A DNA stretch of 11,706 bases, taken from positions 1 through 11,706 of the forward strand of contig CAMKAA010000014.1 in the NCBI GenBank assembly GCA_946410365.1, read 5' to 3'. The notes below the pieces were generated by a model, which made no database searches, was not told the origin of the DNA, and saw nothing but the letters and a program-made list of their open reading frames with translations. Both the position numbers and the translations under genes were made by a program. This DNA is from an uncultured Lachnospiraceae bacterium. Its GTDB lineage: Bacteria > Bacillota_A > Clostridia > Lachnospirales > Lachnospiraceae. Position 1 is the first letter of the stretch; the number at the start of each line of letters is the position of its first letter. Shown here piece by piece: positions 7,461 to 11,706 of this stretch.

Positions 7461-8909
7461 ATGAAAAAAAGAACACTTAGTCTGATTCTCGCAACGGCTA
7501 TGGTGGCCGGATCTCTCGTAGGATGCGGCGGAAGCACTTCCGCAAGCAGCTCCAGTGCACCTGCTGAGGCGCCCGCAGCTGAGGCTGAGGCCACTGAGGC
7601 AGAGGCTCCTGCAGCAGAAGCAGAAGCAGCACCTGCAGCGGACGACGCATCTATCGTCAACATCTACTGCTGGAACAATGAGTTCCCCAACAGAATGATG
7701 GATCACTATCCCGGATTTGAGGCGAATGATCCCGCTGACTCCACAAAGGGCGGCAAGATCGGTGACAAAGTCATCAACTTCATCGTTACCGACAACAAGG
7801 ACAATATGTATCAGAACAAGCTGGATGAGGCTCTTGCAGCTCAGGCTACCGCAGCTGACAAGGATAAGGTTGATATCTTCCTGATCGAAGCTGACTACGC
7901 TATGAAGTACACAGATCCCGCTGTCAACGTAGCAATGCCTCTGGATGAGCTGGGAATCACAGACGCTGATCTTTCCAAGCAGTTCCAGTATACCAAGGAC
8001 GTAGTTACAGACGCAGACGGCAAGATCCGCGGCTCCTCCTGGCAGGCATGCTCCGGCGGCCTGATCTTCAACAGAGAGATCGCTAAGCAGGTTCTCGGTT
8101 CCGATGATCTTGAGACTGTTCAGGCTGCAGTTGCTGACTGGGATGCATTCAATGCGACAGCTCAGAAGATGAAAGACGCAGGCTTTAAGATTGTTGCTAC
8201 TGCAAACGATACCTTCCGTGTATACTCCAACAACGTATCCGGCAAGTGGGTACAGGATGGCAAGATCGTTGTTGATGACAACGTAAAGAAATGGGCAGAC
8301 GATTCCAAGGCTCTCGTAGACGCAGGCATGACCACAACCAACGATATGTGGAGTGATGACTGGAGCAAGGGCTTCCAGGCACCCGGCGATGTATTCTGCT
8401 ACTTTGGACCCGCATGGCTGATCAACTTCTCCATGGGCGCTGATCCTTCCAAGGAAGATGACGGCTCCATCGCACACGCAGGCGGCTGGGGACTTGTAAA
8501 CGGACCTCAGGGCTTCTACTGGGGCGGCACATGGATCTGCGCAGCACAGGGCACAGACAATGCTGATGTTGTTAAGGATATCATCCTCAACATGACAACC
8601 AACGACGATATCATGAAGGACATCGCAGTTAAGGATTCCGATTGCGTCAACAATAAGGACGTCCTCACTGCACTTGCAACCGACGAATCTTTCGGCAACG
8701 CTATCCTTGGCGGCCAGAACCCTTATCAGATGCTTTCCGACGGCGCTGAGAAGATCGACCTGAGCAACCTTTCCGAGTATGATCAGGCATGCGTAGAAGA
8801 GTATCAGAACGCTATGAAGAACTTCTTCGACGGAAACGCTACTTATGAGGAAGCTCTTGACCAGTTCTTCAAAGCTGTAGGCGAGAAGCACCCTGAGCTT
8901 GCACAGTAA
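7461..8909 (+). CDS. Extracellular sugar-binding lipoprotein of a CUT1 ABC importer
   Basis: The 482-residue protein is the substrate-binding component of an ABC sugar importer, anchored to the outer face of the membrane. A lipoprotein signal (KKR, a hydrophobic stretch, then lipobox LVGC) places the lipidated cysteine at C22. A low-complexity linker rich in Ser, Ala, Glu and Pro (about 23-63) tethers the binding domain, which begins at VNIYCW (66-71) and is of the family 1 solute-binding type, rich in Trp and other aromatic residues. Ligand is inferred from the neighbours: a beta-glucoside such as cellobiose or a cellodextrin. The start is chosen at 7461 because of GGGAGG eight bases upstream and the signal peptide; an in-frame GTG at 7356 has neither. 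Codon choice is strongly biased (nearly all GGC/GCA/GAC/AAG-type codons), unlike the second paralogue, suggesting high expression. A hairpin terminator follows before the permeases. Confidence 0.92.
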   Translation: MKKRTLSLILATAMVAGSLVGCGGSTSASSSSAPAEAPAAEAEATEAEAPAAEAEAAPAADDASIVNIYCWNNEFPNRMMDHYPGFEANDPADSTKGGKIGDKVINFIVTDNKDNMYQNKLDEALAAQATAADKDKVDIFLIEADYAMKYTDPAVNVAMPLDELGITDADLSKQFQYTKDVVTDADGKIRGSSWQACSGGLIFNREIAKQVLGSDDLETVQAAVADWDAFNATAQKMKDAGFKIVATANDTFRVYSNNVSGKWVQDGKIVVDDNVKKWADDSKALVDAGMTTTNDMWSDDWSKGFQAPGDVFCYFGPAWLINFSMGADPSKEDDGSIAHAGGWGLVNGPQGFYWGGTWICAAQGTDNADVVKDIILNMTTNDDIMKDIAVKDSDCVNNKDVLTALATDESFGNAILGGQNPYQMLSDGAEKIDLSNLSEYDQACVEEYQNAMKNFFDGNATYEEALDQFFKAVGEKHPELAQ

Positions 8910-8971
8910 TCCGGGTTTTTCAATAAACACAGGATCATCTGAAGAAAGCATAGTATAAGATTTAAATGTGA

Positions 8972-9006
8972 GGGCCTGTCCTGCTTGATGGGCAGGCCCT
9001 TATTTT
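8972..9006 (+). terminator. Intra-operon terminator after the binding-protein gene
   Basis: GGGCCTGTCC (8972-8981) pairs with GGGCAGGCCC (8990-8999), a 10-bp stem with one G-U pair and an 8-nt loop, followed by TTATTTT (9000-9006). It lies 62 bases after the binding-protein stop codon and before the permeases. Partial termination here, or protection of the upstream mRNA end, would make more binding protein than permease, a common arrangement in such operons. Confidence 0.8.
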
Positions 9007-9139
9007 GTCAAAAAAGAGTTATTCAGGTCCAAGATCTGTTTTAAGATCCGGAGGACGCCCCGTCCCGGGGTACTTTCGCAGGGCGCGGAGCGTGCTGCGG
9101 GTTTTAAAAAAAGCACGTACAATCTTTTGGGAGGGAAGG
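9007..9139 (+). other. Structured leader before the first permease gene
   Basis: This stretch is locally GC-rich and can fold into at least two hairpins: CCCCG-TCC-CGGGG (9058-9070) and CGTGCT/AGCACG (9091-9096 with 9112-9117). The second ends 11 bases before the GGGAGG ribosome binding site (9129-9134). No good promoter pair was found; TACAAT (9118-9123) has no -35 partner. The reading frame is open from 9005 into the permease, but without a ribosome binding site or a permease-like sequence. Confidence 0.45.
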
Positions 9140-10060
9140 ATGGAAAAGACGGCACATAAAACCAATAATGTAAACAAACATAACAGGTGGGGATATATTT
9201 TCCTTATTCCGTTCATTGTGGTATTTGTGATCTTTCAGCTGATCCCGCTGATCAGCACGATCTACAACAGTTTCTTTGAGAACTACATGAGCGGGCTGAA
9301 GCATGTCGGACCGAAGTTTATCGGACTGGCCAACTATGCAAAGCTGTTCAGCAGCGGTGATCTCCCTACTTATTTCAAGAATACGATGATCATGTGGATC
9401 CTCGGTTTTGTGCCGCAGATCCTGGTTTCGCTTCTTCTCGGCGCGTGGTTCACAGATCCCTCGCTCAGACTCAGGGGACAGAGATTTTTCAAGACAGTTA
9501 TCTATCTTCCGAACCTGATCATGGCATCCGCTTTCTCAATGCTCTTTTTCACATTGTTCAGTGACAGCGGCCCGATCAACTCGATCCTTGTATCGATCGG
9601 AATCTTCGCCAAGCCTTACAGTTTCATGTCCCATGTGTGGAGTGTAAGAGGCCTGGTCGCGATGATGAACTTCCTGATGTGGTTCGGGAATACGACGATC
9701 CTCCTGATGGCGGGTATGATGGGTATTGACCAGTCCCTGTTTGAGGCGGCGGAAGTGGACGGCGCTACTGCCAGACAGATCTTCTTCCAGATCACGCTTC
9801 CCCTGCTCCGCCCGATCCTGATCTATGTTATGATCACATCCCTGATCGGCGGTCTGCAGATGTTCGATGTTCCTCAGATCCTGACCAACGGCAAGGGCGA
9901 TCCGATGAGATCCTCCATGACCCTGATCATGTATTTGAACAAGCACCTGTTCAGTAAGAACTACGGCATGGCCGGTGCGCTTTCCGTAATCCTGCTGATC
10001 ATCACGGGAATCCTGAGTCTGATCGTATTCAGAGTTTCCGCTACAAACGAGAAAAAGTAA
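9140..10060 (+). CDS. CUT1 ABC sugar importer permease, MalF/UgpA type
   Basis: The 306-residue inner-membrane protein is one half of the transmembrane channel of a sugar ABC importer (binding-protein-dependent transport family, COG1175-like). About six membrane segments are visible, near residues 18-40, 80-104, 115-142, 165-195, 222-244 and 276-297. The cytoplasmic EAA loop that docks the ATPase is clear at residues 202-221 (EAAEVDGATARQIFFQITLP). GGGAGG (9129-9134) five bases before the ATG fixes the start; the in-frame extension back to 9005 is a basic, non-membrane stretch with no ribosome binding site. The stop codon is 13 bases before the next permease, so the two are translated from one message. 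No ATPase gene follows. Substrate is inferred from the phosphorylase and regulator nearby. Confidence 0.93.
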   Translation: MEKTAHKTNNVNKHNRWGYIFLIPFIVVFVIFQLIPLISTIYNSFFENYMSGLKHVGPKFIGLANYAKLFSSGDLPTYFKNTMIMWILGFVPQILVSLLLGAWFTDPSLRLRGQRFFKTVIYLPNLIMASAFSMLFFTLFSDSGPINSILVSIGIFAKPYSFMSHVWSVRGLVAMMNFLMWFGNTTILLMAGMMGIDQSLFEAAEVDGATARQIFFQITLPLLRPILIYVMITSLIGGLQMFDVPQILTNGKGDPMRSSMTLIMYLNKHLFSKNYGMAGALSVILLIITGILSLIVFRVSATNEKK

Positions 10061-10073
10061 GGAGGAGAATGCA

Positions 10074-10934
10074 ATGAGCGAAAGCAAAGCTAATAAACAG
10101 ACAAATTCTGTACATGCGAGAAGAGCACTTGCCTATATCGTGCTGATCATTCTTTCCTTCCTTTGCCTGATCTGGTTTTACGTGCTGTTTATTAACGCGA
10201 CGCGTTCCAACAACCAGTTGAAGTCCGGCTTTACGCCGTTCCCCAGCACCTACCTGGTCAGAAACATGACGAACCTCTTTAAGGGCTCGACACCTGTTGT
10301 AAGGGGTATGATCAACTCCCTGATCATCGCGGCCAGCAGCGCAGTCCTGTGTGTTTACTTTTCAACCATGACTGCTTACGGCATCCACGCCTATGATTTC
10401 AAGGGCAAAAAAGCGATCTTCACTTTTATCCTTGCCATCATGATGATCCCGACACAGGTAAGCGCACTCGGATTCATCCGATTGATGGGAAGACTGAAAC
10501 TTACAGACACTTATGTTCCGCTGATCATCCCGGCAATTGCGGCTCCCGTAACCTTCTTCTATATGAAGCAGTATATGGAGTCCAACCTTCCCGGATCTCT
10601 GATCGAGGCTGCAAGAATTGACGGCGCGAGTGAGATCAAGATATTCAACTCCATCGTGCTTCCTTTGATGAAGCCTGCGATCGCAGTACAGGCGATCTTC
10701 ACCTTTGTCGCGAGCTGGAATAACTACTTCACTCCGAACCTGATCATCAGCAGCAAGATGAAGAAGACACTTCCCATCCTGCTTGCGGAACTTCGTAACT
10801 CCGACTGGAAGACCTTCGATATGGGCCAGGTTTACGCAATGATCGCATTTGCGATCTTCCCGGTGATCGTTGTTTACCTCCTGCTTTCCAAGTACATCGT
10901 CGGCGGTGTTACGGCAGGCGGCGTCAAGGAGTGA
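10074..10934 (+). CDS. CUT1 ABC sugar importer permease, MalG/AraQ type
   Basis: The 286-residue inner-membrane protein is the partner permease (COG0395-like) of the preceding gene. Hydrophobic segments lie near residues 23-45, 80-103, 113-137, 143-166, 200-220 and 252-276. The EAA loop is at residues 178-197 (EAARIDGASEIKIFNSIVLP). The C-terminus (SKYIVGGVTAGGVKE) is the usual ending of this family, so the gene is complete. GGAGGAG (10061-10067), directly after the stop codon of the first permease, lies 6 bases before the ATG, indicating tightly coupled translation. With the upstream lipoprotein it makes a complete importer except for the ATPase, which is probably an MsmK/MsiK-type shared subunit encoded elsewhere. 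Confidence 0.93.
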   Translation: MSESKANKQTNSVHARRALAYIVLIILSFLCLIWFYVLFINATRSNNQLKSGFTPFPSTYLVRNMTNLFKGSTPVVRGMINSLIIAASSAVLCVYFSTMTAYGIHAYDFKGKKAIFTFILAIMMIPTQVSALGFIRLMGRLKLTDTYVPLIIPAIAAPVTFFYMKQYMESNLPGSLIEAARIDGASEIKIFNSIVLPLMKPAIAVQAIFTFVASWNNYFTPNLIISSKMKKTLPILLAELRNSDWKTFDMGQVYAMIAFAIFPVIVVYLLLSKYIVGGVTAGGVKE

Positions 10935-11006
10935 TCCTGCAGGGACTTGTAATGTAAAGGCTTTTTGTACGACATAAAATCCGGCATAAATATGGAAAAT
11001 TGACAG

Positions 11007-11039
11007 ACGGCGCATCCGACTTTAAGGATGCGCCGTTTT
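11007..11039 (+). terminator. Intrinsic terminator of the importer operon
   Basis: ACGGCGCATCC (11007-11017) pairs perfectly with GGATGCGCCGT (11026-11036) around an 8-nt loop and is followed by TTT (11037-11039), with a T also in the stem end. It lies 72 bases after the second permease stop codon. The T-tract is short but the stem is strong. The intervening 10935-11006 holds no gene. Confidence 0.8.
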
Positions 11040-11055
11040 GCATATTGAGAAACTG

Positions 11056-11064
11056 TGGTACAAT
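11056..11064 (+). promoter_or_regulatory. Extended -10 promoter candidate for the second binding-protein gene
   Basis: TGG-TACAAT is a TGn-extended -10 element, 37 bases before the ATG at 11102. No good -35 lies at the right distance (the 11036-11041 region reads TTTTGC), which is tolerated by extended -10 promoters. It follows the terminator directly, so the second binding-protein gene appears to be a separate transcription unit. Confidence 0.5.
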
Positions 11065-11101
11065 ACACAGATATAAACCTTGAATTTGAAGAGGATCGTT
11101 A

Positions 11102-11706
11102 ATGAATAGAATTATAAAAAAGATTACTGCAGCAGCATTGTCAGTGTTCCTTGCAGTCAGCTGCACAGGATGCGCTGAGGTGACGGAGTTTCTCGAGGAG
11201 CACAACATAAAAGTCCCATATCTTACAAGCGATTGGAGAAGCGGTGAAAATGCTGAAGCCGGAGAGACGGCGGGAGCGGGCGCCACGGGATCGGCAGAGA
11301 CGGCCCAGGTGCAGGAGCCTTCTGAGCAGCTCTCGGTAGAAGAACTGCGAAGACTGAGTGAAGGAAAGAACCTCAATATTTATTGCTGGGATGAGTCTCT
11401 GGAATCCCTGTTCATCATGTATTATCCGGGCTATGAAGATATCGGGGACAGGAAAGGAAGGATCGGGGATGTCACGGTGAACTGGATCCTGCCGCAGGAA
11501 GAAGACAAGTACATGGAACTTCTGGCCGAGAAACTTCTCACTGCGGAGTACCTTGGTGCGGATGAGAGGGTGGACCTGTATCTTGCGCCGGAAGAGGATC
11601 TCGCTATCTATGTCAACAGTGATTATTCTCTGGACGTCAGAGAGAAGGTAGGGCTTACGGATGAGGAATTGGAGGATCAGTTCCCCTTCACACAGCAGAT
11701 GGCGTC
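11102..11706 (+). CDS. Second sugar-binding lipoprotein, divergent paralogue (3' end beyond window)
   Basis: An open frame of 201 full codons runs off the window end. GAGGA (11091-11095) is 6 bases before the ATG. A lipoprotein signal peptide ends in AVSC, making Cys21 the likely lipidated residue; Cys24 in CTGC fits the lipobox poorly. A Gly/Ala/Glu/Thr-rich linker (about 48-75) follows. The binding domain opens with LNIYCW (91-96) and then shows YPGYE, GRIGD, VDLYL and GLTDEEL (from 184) in the same order and at nearly the same spacing as in the first binding protein (NIYCW at 67-71, YPGFE, GKIGD, VDIFL, GITDADL from 165). The two are therefore paralogues, although the rest differs widely. 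Codon use is less biased here, suggesting lower expression. It may bind a different sugar for the same permeases or begin a separate importer or signalling unit; the sequence ends too soon to tell. Confidence 0.85.
   Translation, partial: MNRIIKKITAAALSVFLAVSCTGCAEVTEFLEEHNIKVPYLTSDWRSGENAEAGETAGAGATGSAETAQVQEPSEQLSVEELRRLSEGKNLNIYCWDESLESLFIMYYPGYEDIGDRKGRIGDVTVNWILPQEEDKYMELLAEKLLTAEYLGADERVDLYLAPEEDLAIYVNSDYSLDVREKVGLTDEELEDQFPFTQQMA

Noticed and set aside
6458..7663. 401-codon minus-strand open frame across the regulator and the start of the binding-protein gene
   Set aside because: It is a shadow of two well-supported plus-strand genes; its N-terminal Ala/Ser repeats are just the reverse of the low-complexity linker.
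7458..8951. 497-codon open frame antisense to the binding-protein gene
   Set aside because: It mirrors the strongly biased codons of the sense gene, which avoid antisense stops. Its translation is Cys/Val/Leu-rich without a recognisable domain, and the sense gene has a clear signal peptide and family motifs.
9118..9123. TACAAT as a -10 element for the permease genes
   Set aside because: No acceptable -35 lies 16-18 bases upstream, there is no TG extension, and transcription would start inside the ribosome binding site.
9005..9139. 45-codon N-terminal extension of the first permease
   Set aside because: It would begin with TTG in the terminator T-tract without a ribosome binding site, and adds a basic stretch not expected before the first membrane segment.

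Overview
The window looks like chromosomal DNA from a Gram-positive anaerobe of the class Clostridia, most likely a Lachnospiraceae-type gut or rumen bacterium. The reasons are strong GGAGG-type ribosome binding sites before almost every gene, lipoprotein-type solute-binding proteins with long Ala/Glu/Pro/Ser linkers, a CBS-domain family II pyrophosphatase, and a cellobiose phosphorylase next to a LacI-type regulator and a CUT1 sugar importer. This placement is inferred from gene content, not from a marker gene.

Layout. Positions 1-75 (+) are the last 24 codons of an unidentified upstream gene. Then metY (O-acetylhomoserine sulfhydrylase, 196-1464, minus) and a CBS/DRTGG-domain manganese pyrophosphatase (1717-3357, plus) diverge from a 252-bp intergenic region with a promoter candidate for each. 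A strong, probably bidirectional terminator (3399-3427) separates the pyrophosphatase from the convergent cellobiose phosphorylase (GH94, 3465-5975, minus). A 338-bp AT-rich divergent control region (5976-6313) with two matching AAAACGTTT palindromes lies between the phosphorylase and a LacI-family regulator (6314-7339, plus). Downstream of the regulator are a solute-binding lipoprotein (7461-8909), an intra-operon hairpin terminator, and two CUT1 permeases (9140-10060 and 10074-10934). After another terminator and an extended -10 promoter candidate, a second, divergent paralogue of the solute-binding protein starts at 11102 and runs off the end of the window.

How the parts fit. The binding protein and the two permeases would import a beta-glucoside, plausibly cellobiose or short cellodextrins. 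The cytosolic phosphorylase would split cellobiose with phosphate into glucose 1-phosphate and glucose. The LacI-type protein probably senses the sugar and acts at the two palindromes. No ATPase subunit is encoded here, so a shared MsmK/MsiK-type ATPase elsewhere would be needed. metY and the pyrophosphatase are housekeeping neighbours with no evident link to the sugar genes.

I found no CRISPR array, tRNA, rRNA, insertion sequence or phage signature, and no clearly new system. The points most worth checking are the paired operators, the second binding-protein paralogue, the Asp-to-His change at a metal-ligand position of the pyrophosphatase, and the structured leader between the binding protein and the permeases.
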